Source: Lantana camara (Eukaryota; Streptophyta; Magnoliopsida; Lamiales; Verbenaceae). Taken from it: a stretch of DNA of 64,000 nt. Where the stretch lies: the NCBI GenBank assembly GCA_037501455.1, contig CM074857.1, positions 105,061,501-105,125,500 of the forward strand, written 5' to 3'. Each line of letters starts with the position of its first letter. Within the stretch, counting starts at the first letter, position 1. Positions 11,930 to 23,022 of the stretch are shown piece by piece. The notes beneath the pieces were generated by a model, which worked only from the letters and a program-made list of their open reading frames with translations, was not told the DNA's origin and did not search any database. The position numbers were made by a program, and so were the translations under genes.

Positions 11930-12985
11930 ATGGCGAATCACACCACGATCGATCAGCTCGCTAGGGATTTCATGGCTGTGGCCGATAACATTGAGTCGCG
12001 CCTTACGGAGGTGGCCACCGACATTGCCGTGATGAAGGCGGACGTTGCCGCCGTGAAGGCGGATGTTGCTTCGATCAAATCGAAGCTTGCAGAGAAGGCG
12101 CCGGCGAAGACGTCAGATGCAGCACAGAAGAAGACGCCGGCGAAGACGTTAGATGCAGCAGAGCAGCTGGAACTGGCGAAGATGATGCTGGCGCTGGCGA
12201 AGACGCCGGCGGAGACTTCAGATGCCGCACAGCATCAGAAGACGCCGGCGAAGACGTCAGATGCAGCAAAGCAGATGTTGGCGCTGGCGCTGGCGAAGAA
12301 GACGCCAGCGGAGACTTCAGATGCCGCACAGCGTCAGAAGACGCCGGCGATGCGCAAGGCGAAGGAGAAGGCACTGGCGGAGACTTCAGATGCCGCACAG
12401 CGTCAGAAGACGCCGGCGATGCGCAAGGCGAAGGAGAAGGCACTGGCGGAGACTTCAGATGCCGCACAGCGTCAGAAGACGCCGGCGATGCGCAAGGCGA
12501 AGGAGAAGGCGCTGGCGAGGATGACGGAACTGGCGAAGCAGAACACCGGAGCTTCCGATCCGGCGGCGAGCACACTGGTGGAGGCAATTGCGGCGGATGC
12601 AGTTGATTATGAGCTGATTTGGAGTGGAATTCTCACCTTCGACGACGTGAAATGTTTTAAATCTCAATCTAGACTGTCCTTACTGGGTGATTCGAAAGAT
12701 TGTAATTCCCGAATTATGACTTTCCTGAACGACAATGAAGTGAAGCGTGTATACCTTCACGGGAAAGGTGGGATATCAGTTCGTGTCAAGCAGCGAAGTG
12801 GTACTTTGATCCTCAAAGATTGGCCGTCGGCAGGTCTTGTTTTGTACTCCGACCTCTGGCACAACATCTGCAGAGAAAACAATGCACGTGAGAATGAAAT
12901 GCTTTGGTTGTATGCTGGGCGTGAAGATGGGCGTGAAGATGGTACAATTGTTCTCGATTTCCACTTTAGGGTTCCAAAGGAGTGA
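11930..12985 (+). CDS. Ala/Lys repeat protein with possible B3-like C-terminal domain
   Basis: The 351-residue product has three parts. Residues 1-55 form a heptad-rich segment (IESRLTEVATDIAVMKADVAAVKADVASIKSKL), probably a coiled coil. Residues 56-215 are low-complexity Ala/Lys/Thr-rich and contain three near-identical 23-residue repeats (ETSDAAQRQKTPAMRKAKEK plus ALA), encoded by a 69-bp tandem repeat at 12,311-12,517. The last 125 residues form a compact domain (DYELIWSGILTFDDVKC to FHFRVPKE) whose pattern resembles plant B3 DNA-binding domains of the At1g05920/DUF313 kind. That assignment is an inference from pattern only. ATG 11,930 is preferred over 11,885 because the TATA box lies about 60 bp upstream. 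A 5'-truncated copy of the C-terminal domain at 23,023 marks the start of a tandem duplication. Confidence 0.6.
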   Translation: MANHTTIDQLARDFMAVADNIESRLTEVATDIAVMKADVAAVKADVASIKSKLAEKAPAKTSDAAQKKTPAKTLDAAEQLELAKMMLALAKTPAETSDAAQHQKTPAKTSDAAKQMLALALAKKTPAETSDAAQRQKTPAMRKAKEKALAETSDAAQRQKTPAMRKAKEKALAETSDAAQRQKTPAMRKAKEKALARMTELAKQNTGASDPAASTLVEAIAADAVDYELIWSGILTFDDVKCFKSQSRLSLLGDSKDCNSRIMTFLNDNEVKRVYLHGKGGISVRVKQRSGTLILKDWPSAGLVLYSDLWHNICRENNARENEMLWLYAGREDGREDGTIVLDFHFRVPKE

Positions 12986-13492
12986 AGACAGCTTGGATAG
13001 TTTTTCTGGTTTCCTTCTTGTTCTTGTGATATTCTGTAAATTCATATGGTTCATCTTTGAAAATGTAATACATAGTTTCTGTGAGTCGTTCTCTAATACA
13101 TTTTCTTCAGATTCAGAACAAAAAAATCTCCAAATATTTTATATTCGTTCAGAATTATAGATATTTCGAATATGATCCAAAAATATTGATCGGATGGTTC
13201 ATTCATTAACAAAAGATAAATATGGTAAGATGTCACTCCTAAGTCCTAAGTTATCTTTTTCTCTTTTTAAAGGAGGTTAAGTGGAATCGGCAAACCCAAC
13301 GAAGAATAATAATAATAATTAATGCATTTCATCCAAATACAAAAAATAGATGATTAACTTTTCTTTTTTAAGATAGATTAAAATTTAAGAGAGATTGATT
13401 TAGAGATTGAACTATATAATATTCGTTATGGATTAATCTAAAGCTTAAGATATAGTTTACTTTATTAAAAACAGATATATTAGTTATTTAAC

Positions 13493-13593
13493 GTCAACAG
13501 GGATTGGTCAAATGGTCTGAGGGTTCTTTCTCGAAGACAAGGTCCGGGTTCGAATCCCTTGGGTCACTTGGGGTGTGTGAGTTATATAAAATA

Positions 13594-13600
<7 letters not shown>
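13493..13600 (+). mobile_element. tRNA-derived SINE
   Basis: The copy starts GTCAACAGGGATTGG, with a pol III A-box TGGTCAAATGG at 13,505-13,515 and a perfect B-box GGTTCGAATCC at 13,547-13,557. It ends in GTGTGTGAGTTATATAAA before an A-rich and TA-repeat tail. The tRNA fold is not complete, so this is not a tRNA gene. Confidence 0.7.
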
Positions 13601-13624
<24 letters not shown>

Positions 13625-13948
13625 TATTTAAGACATCAATTTAAAAAATTGTAAGAGTCCTATGCTATTGGCAAAGTCCAAGACATTATAAGAATACACC
13701 ATACTATTTAACAACTCTAAAAATGAGGTTTTAATTAATTAATTAGGATAATCTATTATAGTAAACAAAATAAATTGGGTATTTAACAAAATTTTAATAT
13801 AGTTGTATTAAATCCAACTATATAATAAACTAAGAAAGTAAATATTTTCTAAGTTTTAATCTCCTTGTATCGTACATATTATTCCTTATTATCGGGTATT
13901 TTTTGTTCCTATCTTAGAGAGAGAATTTTTTGGCAAAACTTCTCTCGT

Positions 13949-14085
13949 TTTTTTTTTTTTTTTTTTTTATTCCTCACACACACGTGGGATTCGAAATCGG
14001 AACCTTACCCTTGAGAATAACCACTTGAATCATCGGAACCTTACCCTGGGGAATAACCACTTGAATCAACCAGTATTGACGCCTT
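13949..14085 (-). mobile_element. SINE copy with internal duplication
   Basis: It is in reverse orientation with a poly(T) head at 13,949-13,969. It contains the SINE 3' half (CACACACGTGGGATTCGAA) and a directly repeated block of about 43 bp (GGAACCTTACCC to CCACTTGAATCA). Confidence 0.55.
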
Positions 14086-14640
14086 GGAGTCGGCTTCTTC
14101 AACTCTTTTCAAAGGATAACTATCGTTAATAATAATAATTTATCAAAAATAAAATTTCAATTCACCATTTTGCTAGTTTGATTATCTCAAAGAAGTGTTT
14201 TCCTCCCAAAATTAGCGAAAATCTGTTTAGTGGTTGGTCTTTTTATCGTTTTACTTTTCTGTGGAAGTTTAGTTATTTTTTTAAGTTTAATTTTTTTTAA
14301 CTATATTTTTTATGGAATTTAATTCTATTCAGCGTGAGATTAATTGTGTAGCCCATTTGTTATCGAAACTTATAATTTTTGGCTTGCGTTATTCGAGTTT
14401 TTACCACGTTGCCCTAATTGATTACATGATATTGCTCTTTTTTTTTTTTTTTTTTTTAAAATGCTCTCGAAAATTATAATTTTAGACTTGTGTTATTCCG
14501 ACTTTTACCGCGTTGCCCAGATTGATTATATGATATTGCTCTTGTTTTTTTGAAAAAAAAAAAAATCTTAAAATTAATTGCCTATAATATAAACAATAAA
14601 ACAAACAAAAATTATCAAAATAAATAAATATATGTATATA

Positions 14641-14718
14641 TTTTTTTAACACACACACCCAAACGGGTTCCAACTCGGGACCTTACATTCGGTAATGAAC
14701 TCAACTCATTAACCACTA
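14641..14718 (-). mobile_element. SINE copy, 5'-truncated
   Basis: Reverse complement of a SINE 3' part, with ACACACACCC, a B-box-like GGGTTCCAACTCGGGACC, and TTAACCACT at its inner edge. The same insertion is found in unit 2 at 24,114-24,190, so it predates the tandem duplication. Confidence 0.6.
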
Positions 14719-15112
14719 AAATAAATAAAATACAAAAGGAAAAATAAAAAAAATTATTAAAAAAAGGGTAAAAATTGTGATGTGAGATTTTGATGAACTA
14801 GAAATCCACCTTGAATAATGTTCCCACCTGCCACCACCATAATTGGAGAAGACCACTTTTCCTTCTCAGTCATAATCTCTCACCTTATCCTCTTTCTTCT
14901 TTACTCTATATCACTATATTCTATACACTCATGTATATATGTATCTATTCTACCCCGGCGCCCGCCCCCATAGGAGACCAATCTGTACTCAATACTCTCT
15001 AATCCAACTGGTTCTTGATTCTCAGCGCTTATCATCAACTTCCTTCCAAAACCCTTTAAACCCTTCCCACAATCTTCCTTTATTCATCATTTGCACACCA
15101 ACTGTTTGTTGA

Positions 15113-17116
15113 ATGGACTGTTGCCTTTCCTACGCCAAACCCTGGTTTCCGGCCATTCCCGGCGGGGATTTCCGCCATCCGATCACCGTCGGGCTGAGTT
15201 TTGGGCGGAGGCCGTTGGTTGTGGCGGCGAGTACGAGCAGTACCAGCAGGCGTCAGTATGGCGGCCTGGACGCGCCGCTGGAGCCGAGGACGCCGGCGGG
15301 GAAGTTTCTGACGGGTGTGTTAATGGATGATGGTGAGAGCTTTCAGGCGGCTGCGAGGAAGGAGCTGGAGCGGTTTGCGGGCGAGAGGGATGAAGCCGCG
15401 GCTCGTCTGCAGCTCAGCCTCGGCTCTGATGAAGCTTGCCTGCATAGGTTGGTTGCTTGCAGATGCCCCTTTCTTGTTTTGTTTTTCTTTGTTGTTCCTA
15501 GTTCTTGCATTAACTGGTAGTGATGTTGATTGGATTTCATGCTGTGATTTTGTTATGATTTGTTTGCTTAGAGATTAGCTAGTTCCAGTTTTGGATGTGA
15601 TGTATGCAAGCCTAGATGTCTGTGTTCGTTGATTTTCCATTTATACAGTTATTTGTAATATTCATGAATAAGAGAGTTGAGGATAGAGCTCTACTTCATA
15701 GACTAATGTGGATCTTAAGTGGCTTTCAATTGAGGGAAGATCATAAAAAACAGATCTTTGTAAAAGCTTGGTGAGTATTTGCCAACTTTTGAAAGAAGGA
15801 AAAGTGATTTCTCTGCTTTTAATTGGAAAAAGGAATGCAGAATTGAGTGTGTTTTTTGCTGCTTCAAGCTTTAAGATAAGCTGGAAATTGAAAAATACCC
15901 TTTAGAGCTTCTAAGTGGATTTTCAAAAAATCTTTAACAGTCAAAGTTTTTATCCAAAAAGTCCTATTTTGTTTACTACTACAACTTTTACAAGATTTTA
16001 CTTTTTATCTTCTCGACTTCTCGAAAATTGTAAGTTCTTGCAATCAAGTTCTAGTTGTATGTTATTTCTCTTCTTTGATCGAATATGCAACTTTCAGTAT
16101 CCATGGAAATTTATTCTCCTATATATTTTAGCCATATGTTAGTATTTCATTTTATGAACTGGATGGTACGTTTTGGATAAAGTGCAGAACTCGTTGAGAA
16201 TGAGCATGGGCCAGAGAAGGGTGCACTATACTATGTTCCCAAGGCCTTGTTTCACTTCTTGACATAATTAACTCTAAAGCCAATACGAATGGTGAATTCT
16301 GAGAAAACGCGTGGTAGTGTTGTCAAATTTAACTGAAACATCTGATATCCCACCCTTTTTCGCTCTCACCAAGTTTCAAATATCAGGAGAATTGCGGAGT
16401 TCAAGAAACAAGAATACCAAGACTCGGTCGAAGACATTATGTACACAAACATAATCCCCAAATTTCACGAACTAAGAGTTCACATGGTACCCCGTCTGTC
16501 CAGATGTCTCTATAATAACCGTCTTGAAATATGGCCATCAAAGGATTACGAACTCGAGTCCATTCATAGTCGTGAAGCTCTTCAAATGGTGAGAGAGCAC
16601 TTAACAGCTGTTCTTGGATACAAAGCAAATTCAAACATAACTGACATCTGGCAAGTAACAAACATTCAAAGGCTTCGTCTATGCAAACTCTATGCTAGTT
16701 CTATCTTATATGGCTATTTCTTGAAGTCCGCTTCTTTAAGGCACAAAATGGAGCGTGTTCTGAACCCAAGATCTGCCCTTGTTGGGGTATGTTCTCTACT
16801 TCCAGGGGCAGAGGGGTCACGATCCCTGCCCCCTGTGGGTCAGGTATCGTATCTGAGGATTTACTTGATGGGATTTGAACCGGATATGATTCTAATGTGT
16901 GCAAAACCAAAATCAAAGGAGGCTGTGGATTTGATAGAGAGACATAGTTGTGCTTTGTTTGGAGATGAGGAGATGGGATTGCTCGAGAGCGATGATGTCA
17001 TTACAACCTCGTTTGGATGTCTGAAGAGATTTCTTCTGGAAGGTGTTGCTTTTGGGTCGTTCTTGTGGGAGACGGAGAATTTTGTGAGTGATGTGTTTGT
17101 GTTTGAGGAGAAGTGA
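15113..17116 (+). CDS. DUF760 / UV-B-induced At3g17800-like chloroplast protein
   Basis: The gene has two exons, 15,113-15,447 and 16,387-17,116. A 939-bp intron has GT at 15,448 and a CAG acceptor at 16,386. The splice joins LHR to RIAEFKKQEYQ in frame and gives 354 residues. The first 50 residues are rich in Ser, Arg and small residues, as in a chloroplast transit peptide. The C-terminal two thirds match the DUF760 family: EDIMYTNIIPKFHELRVHMVPRL, QRLRLCKLYASSILYGYFLKSASLRHKMER, YLMGFEPDMILMCAKPKSKEAVDLIERH and FLLEGVAFGSFLWETE. Arabidopsis At3g17800 is annotated as UV-B-induced; the biochemical role is not known. TATA-like sequences lie near 14,910-14,945. No damage is visible. The gene is inside unit 1, and its equivalent in unit 2 is gone. 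Confidence 0.85.
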
Positions 17117-17830
17117 GCGAGGCCTTTAGCGGATGCTTCTGTGCATATTACTGTTGTTGGTTTCTGCGTATATATGTATATAGGTTTATAGTAATTAGTA
17201 AGTATATATGGTCTTGGTAGCAGATATACCATATATGTACATATTCTTGTAGTCTTATATGGCTATTGGCAAAGAAACTCTTGTTCTTGTCTTATACTGG
17301 TACTGTTATATTTTGATTTATGATGTATGGATACGGATACGGCGACATGGCACAAATTTTTTTTTTGAATATCTCACGTGAGGAGTGTCGGGTACGACAA
17401 GGTAAAATGATATTTTTAGAAGTGTTATGCATAAGAGATTTTGATGTTTGTTTTGTTAAAATTTGGGATACTTATTCTGTCTTGTGTCGGACATCGCAAG
17501 ATAAAATGACATTTTTAGAAGTATGCATGTAGGAAAAATTTTGATGTTTGGTTTGTCAAAATTTGGGATAATTACTCTGCCATTTCCTAAGGTTTGACTT
17601 AATTGCACAAACTTCCCCTAACTTCCAAGAAATTATAAAACTTTTCCTGTATATTCTAAGGCCCAAGGTTTTGCCAAATGAATGTCATTATAGTCATGAA
17701 TTTAAAAGTAAATATTGACCTATAAGTGTAATTTGAAAAGTAGGGAATTCTTTAAATATACAAAGAAAATGATATCATCATGAATTTAAAGTAAATATTG
17801 ACCGACAAGTGTAATTGAAAAACAGGGTAT
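17117..17830. other. 3' flank and dispersed repeat
   Basis: After the stop, TA-rich sequence may act as a polyadenylation region. At 17,320-17,560 a dispersed motif (GGATACGGATACGGCGACA, TCGGGTACGACA) recurs at 19,350-19,700 and 31,520-31,680. No gene is seen. Confidence 0.5.
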
Positions 17831-17840
17831 TCTTAGAATA

Positions 17841-19094
17841 GGGAAAATTGCAATTTTAGTCCCATTGGATTCAAACCGTTGCAATAAAGGTCTCATTGGT
17901 TTGAAATATCCAAAACACATCCCATTGGATTCTAAAAGGTTGCAATAAAGGTCTCATTGGTTTAAAATTCCAAAATACATCCCATTTGATTCTAAAACAT
18001 TGCAAGATTAGTCCCATATTTGATCAACTAACAAAATATTTACCTATTTCATTAGTGTCTATCTTTTTTACTTATTTTATTGGGAAATAACCTTTTTTTA
18101 TAAAATATTTTATTTTCACTCGTATTTCTCTTAGTTTCAATATTTTATTTTCGTTCATATTTCTCCTATTTTTCACCCTATTTCTACGGTCTCATTAAGG
18201 AGTTCTTTTTCAAAAAATTAATTATTTCCACCCCATATCTCTTGATTTCCATCAAAATTTTCTATCTTTTTATTAAGAGTATTTTTTTTTTCTCCAAATT
18301 CTACATTACTCTTAATAAAAATTAAAAAGAACTTCAAATTTTTCAATGTTTTTATTTATAGGGAAGGAAATAAAAAATATTGTTTGGCACATTTATATGA
18401 TTTTTTTAAGTAAGAAATGAAAATCTCCTTTTCGATTACTCATTAGAGGACTTATTATTATTATTTTTTTAATGAGTATTTTTAATTTTTATTAAGAGTA
18501 TTTTTCTATCATTTTATTAAAGAGTTATTTTTTAAAAAAATTACATTTTTCCCCCTTATAAATGAAAACATTGTTTGGCACATTTATATATATATATATG
18601 ATACTTTTGATGTGAGAAATGAAAATCTCCTTTTGAATTACTTACAATAGGAGTTATTTATTTCATTGTAATCCATAGTGCATTATAGAAATTTTTAAAA
18701 AAAATACTCATAATAAAAAAATAGAAAATTTTGGTGGAAATCAAAAGATATAGGGAAGGAAATAATTAATTTTTTTAAAAAAAGTATTTAATAAAATGAC
18801 ATAAATGAGGTGAAAATTAGGAGAAAAATATGAGGGAAAATAAAATATTAAAAATTTGAATAAATATGGGTGAAAATAAAATATTTTAGAAAAAAAAATG
18901 GTGATTTCCCAAAAAAAAAAAAAAAAAAAAATCTTTTACACTAACGAAACATCTAGTTATTTTGTTAGTTGATCAATATGGGACTAATCTTGCAATGTTT
19001 TAGAATCAAATGGGATGTGTTTTGGATATTTTAAACCAATGGGACCTTTATTGCAACAGTTTGAATCCAATGGGACTAAAATTGCAATTTTCCC
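17841..19094. mobile_element. foldback Mutator-like MITE, 1,254 bp
   Basis: It starts GGGAAAATTGCAATTTTAG and ends with the exact inverse, and the two halves of about 600 bp are near-palindromic throughout. It is flanked by a perfect 10-bp duplication TCTTAGAATA at 17,831-17,840 and 19,095-19,104. The homologous site in unit 2 (about 31,270-31,290) has a single TCTTAGAATA and no element, which proves the insertion. There is no coding sequence. The 10-bp duplication and G-rich ends fit Mutator-like foldback elements. Confidence 0.9.
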
Positions 19095-19463
19095 TCTTAG
19101 AATATACAAAGAAAATGGAGTCACCCATATGTAAATTCTTTGACACTGAAAAGTTTTATGTAATTTCTGAAAAGTCCAGGCGAGGTCTTTGTAATGATGC
19201 CAAACCTGAAGGTATGTAAATGAGCTTATCCCTGGAACTTCTTGAGGTTTGTGAGAATTGTTAGGTCTATTACTCCTACTTTTCCAATGGTAAAGGCAAT
19301 GAATTTATGCCATTTTTCTGTAGTTTTAGATTCTTTGATAGTTATGATCTATGATGCACGGATATGAATACGACAATACGGACGCGACACGTCGGATACG
19401 GCGACACAAATTTTTCTTAAAAAACATTTCACATGGAAAGTGTTGGATATGTTGTCAGACATG

Positions 19464-19657
19464 CATGGGCGGAGCTAGGGGGGGGGGGGCCGCCCCCCCT
19501 AATTTTTTTTTTTTTTTTTTAAGTTTGTATATATATTTTGAAATTTTTATATTTTCGCCCCCCCAAAATTAAAAATTCGCCCCCTTAATTTTGTATATTT
19601 TAATTTTCGCCCCCCCCCCCCCCCCCCCCCTTATCTTAAATCCTGGCTCCGTCTCTG
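19464..19657. mobile_element. hAT MITE, 194 bp, with poly-G and poly-C tracts
   Basis: The inverted ends are CATGGGCGGAGCTAGG and CCTGGCTCCGTCTCTG, close to the common plant hAT MITE ends. An 8-bp duplication CAGACATG flanks it (19,456-19,463 and 19,658-19,665). Unit 2 has the empty site near 31,630. Long G, C and T homopolymers fill the interior. Confidence 0.85.
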
Positions 19658-20209
19658 CAGACATGAGTATCCGACACGACATGATACGACAAAATGATAA
19701 TTTTAGAAGTGTCGTTACATTAGAGGTTATGATATTTTTGAAGAGGCTTTAAAAATTACCAACTTCGTCTCCCGACACACTCGAAAATTAGTTTTAATGC
19801 ATGTTATTATAGTCATTAAAAAGCGACAGATTCATATAAGTTGGTAATTTCCACAGCTCAAGAAATTTATGCAGAAACTTCCTAAATAAAGTCAGATTCG
19901 AGACCTGGCTCTGCAAGTCTTTCTTAACTCCATCACACAACCTCAAAATATTTTAATGTTGTAATACTAATCTTCAAAATCCCCTGTTTTTTAAATTGGT
20001 TTTTCTTGATGACTTTGAATTGGTGAATGTGTGGGCAACAACTCCTCCTTTAAAAAGCCCTGCACCTGAAACAGAGCATACACATGAAATTTTCAACTCT
20101 CAAAACTATAATATTAACTCAAAACCAATTTTACATCATAATGAAGCATAGTCTCATAAAGTTGTGCATTGCTTGAAGCAAAAGAATAAGAAACTCGTCT
20201 CTTCCGGTG

Positions 20210-20789
20210 ATGGCCGTCATCCTATTGAAGCTCGTGTTCACCGTTATGAGCATCTTGTCGAGTCTCGTTACTCGTCTGATATTCAACGCGACGGCCATGG
20301 TAATCGTGCAGTTCTTCCAAGCCCTCAAAGTTCCTGGAGAAAACAGCCAACGCATCATTGAACAGGTAAATAAGTACAACTCATGTTTGATTTCATTACA
20401 TCCAGAAGTTCTTTCTTAAATGGTCGTACACGACATGACACGACACAAACTTGATGAAAGGTGAAATTCTCAGACTCTTTTCTTTACAGGTTAAAGATAT
20501 GATCAAAACATCCTTAGAGTACTTAGTAGGCCTCGTGATCGAGGTGATCAGCACGGTCTTCTCTTCGATATTCGAGCTCGTAAAAGAAGGGGTGGTGAGT
20601 TCGTCGTCGGGATTGGCCGGAGCGGTGGCGGGGTTGGTGGAGCAGTTGCGGACATCTCTCTACGACGCGATGCAGGCGGTTCCGGAGGTGTTGGAAGCCT
20701 TCACAGAGATGGTTGGAAAAATTGTTAGTGATTGTTGGAACAATTGTAATGAGGCTTTAACTTACGTTCAAGAAAATATTTTGAAATGA
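20210..20789 (+). CDS. small hydrophobic plant protein, copy 1
   Basis: Two exons, 20,210-20,365 and 20,490-20,789, with a GTAAAT donor and TTTCTTTACAG acceptor (124-bp intron, phase 0), encode 151 residues. Residues 1-40 are strongly hydrophobic (MAVILLKLVF through AMVIVQFFQALKV). The rest is amphipathic, with LEYLVGLVIEVISTVFSSIFELVKEG, a Ser/Gly/Ala-rich link, and VPEVLEAFTEMVGKIVSDCWNN. It looks like a membrane-associated protein of a plant family of unknown function. The upstream ATG-like codon at 20,207 is GTG, so ATG 20,210 is taken as the start. A near-identical copy lies at 32,163 in unit 2. Confidence 0.7.
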
Positions 20790-21016
20790 AACCTCTCATG
20801 GAAATAGAACATATTGCTAGCAATTTAGTTGTATAATATATTTATTATTTTAAATGGTTGGGTTGGGTTGGGTTTGATGGATTAAAATTTTTCTTAATAG
20901 TTAACCGTTTGGAGGTGCAAGTCTGTTCCAACTTGCCATGTCTTTAGCACTTTCACTAAAGCATTTATAATATCAAAATAAAAATCAACGAATTTTAAAG
21001 ATTCTGGATACAATTA

Positions 21017-21378
21017 GAGGAAATTGCAATTTTGGTATATCAATTTACGCTTTTTTGTAAATTTGGTAAAAAAAAAGAAAAATTTATGAAAACTAGTTCA
21101 TAACTTTAAAAGTGCGCAATTTCATGTACTATTTGACTCGAATAGATATGATTCGCCGAAAAACCCACCCGAACCTTGCAGAACCCGCTTCGTGGCAAAT
21201 CTCGAATGGACACGTGGAGATTCGGGTGGTTTTCCAGCGGGTCATACCTATTCGGGTTAAATAGCGTATGAAATTGCGAACTTTTGAGTTATGAGCTAGT
21301 TTTTTCACCGAAATTTTTTTTTTTTGTATCAAAATTATGAATTAAGATGAGTTGGTGTATCAAAATTGTAATTTTTTC
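21017..21378. mobile_element. palindromic MULE-type MITE, unit 1 copy
   Basis: This 362-bp element folds on itself: AAATTGCAATTTTGGTATATC at the left is matched by GTATCAAAATTGTAATTTTTT at the right, and the inner arms match as well (CTAGTTCATAACTTT with GAGTTATGAGCTAG). A 10-bp duplication GATACAATTA flanks it at 21,007-21,016 and 21,379-21,388. It is shared with unit 2, so it is older than the duplication. Confidence 0.8.
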
Positions 21379-21865
21379 GATACAATTATGTTTTGAGCAA
21401 CTTATATTTTTGGTCCCACAGGATTAGGCCTTTTGCAAATTTAGTTCCATATATTTGAAATTAGACACATTTAGTTCTATTATTTTTAAAAAGTTGTAAT
21501 TTTGGTCTCATCCATCAAATAATTAACGGAAAAAATAAGAGCAATTCGTAGGACAAAAACCGTAATATGTTTTGTACAAACCGACTTAATCATTGACAAT
21601 AATCGAATAACTCCATCTAGCTGGTATGCCCAATTTTTAAATTCCACGAGGTCAAATATGCCCTTGTAATTGCTTAATAATTGTGATTGTTTATCAAAAA
21701 AAAAAAAAGGAAAAGATAGACGTGGTGGGATACATGAAAATTTGAATATGCAAGTTTAAAGTTTATACTGGACACTCAGCTATATATAACTATCCGAGGT
21801 TGTCATCAACAACATTGATTACATAATTTTGAGAAGAAAGAAAACATACACTCAGAAATTACACA

Positions 21866-22034
21866 TGGCCCCCTCCGCCCCTCTAAGCTAAGCATGCCCG
21901 TTTTTCATTCTTTTGGTGACGGCGGCAAACGCCCGAAAATGCATGCCAAGGTGCTCGCCATCTCTTACAGAATGGAGGCGACACCGCCGTCGGTGCAGCA
22001 ATAGATGTCGTCGACACAGGGAGTTCCTTGACGG
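21866..22034 (+). pseudogene. broken copy of the putative secreted peptide gene
   Basis: It is homologous to the intact 50-codon frame at 53,607. After ATGGCCCCCTCCGCCCC the frame meets TAA in CTAAGCTAAGC, and later indels shift it again. A TATA box (CTATATATAA) lies at about 21,780. Confidence 0.5.
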
Positions 22035-23022
22035 TACGTGCACCCTTGATAAACTCTTAGCTTGTTTCTCTTCCGCATGCATGCATATATCTGAACTTGA
22101 TTAAAGTATCGTTTATGCACAGGGGTACACTGACTGGCGATCTGGTGGATTTCTCAGTATGGTTACTGTTAATTATAATGTATATTCTAAAATAATCTCT
22201 AGAATTTTCTATAGATATTTAGCTAGATATTATTTAGATTTAATGTTCTAGATTATTATAGAAAAGAACTAAATACATGTAGAATAATCTAGAAAATAAT
22301 CACATGCTTAAAGAATTGTAAAGAATTATTAATCTACAATGACAAGTCGGTGACTCTCCTATAAATATGTAAGGTTGGATCATTTTGGAATGAGCGAAAA
22401 ACTTAATTCAAAACCTCCACTAAAGCCTTCTATTCAATTTTCTAATTTCTACTCCAATATTTATTCCTACATTTTCTAATCCTAAAATACTTAAATCAGG
22501 CCCAATTTATTCCAACATTTTCCTTATTCTAACATTTTCCTTTTTCAAAACCATTTTGTTAAATACTCTTTCGACCTCCACCTCCGCCCCACTACCCGTC
22601 CCCCTCTAAAAAAAAAATAAAAATCAAATGCATATATAAAAAAATAGGGACAGATTATTGTAAAGACATTCTAGATAATTTGAATATATTGAGATTCAGG
22701 AATTCTCAATACATATTTTTAAAAATGTTCGTGCATTGGGTAATAGAATGGATACAAATAAGTGCTTTAAGTGGTGAGGTAGAGATATAGGTTGGGCCTT
22801 TAGAAGTTCTTTACTTTTCAAGAATAAGGGGTGTTGGCTATTTAATGAGCTTTTTTATAGTTTTTATACTTTGATGGGTAGCCAATAAGGTCATTTCTTG
22901 GAGTCCCGGGAAAAGTTGGGAAATGGGTGGTCATTTTAGCCACCCAAAAATGTTGTTGCTATTTAACATAGTGGGAAAGGATTAGATGATTTTACTTTTT
23001 TGCCCTTTTTCTTCCATTGTTA
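22035..23022. other. intergenic end of unit 1
   Basis: AT-rich with no ORF. It is homologous to 53,770-55,440. It ends at the duplication junction. Confidence 0.6.

Larger units (their letters stand above)
12574..23022. repeat. tandem duplication, unit 1
   Basis: The segment begins inside the repeat-protein gene and ends at TTGTTATTTACA. Homologous blocks recur in the same order in unit 2: 12,574-14,930 with 23,023-29,050; 17,735-21,641 with 31,190-33,590; and 21,632-23,022 with 53,393-55,440. It contains the only copy of the DUF760 gene, a foldback element and a hAT MITE missing from unit 2, and about 1 kb at 13,213-14,255 that unit 2 lacks. Confidence 0.85.

Noticed and set aside
12075..12587. 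170-codon Pro/Ser/Ala-rich frame on the minus strand
   Set aside because: It is the antisense shadow of the repeat-protein gene and comes from its 69-bp repeats.
13505..13557. Possible tRNA gene (A-box and B-box)
   Set aside because: There is no acceptor stem or anticodon arm, and related dispersed copies show it is a SINE.
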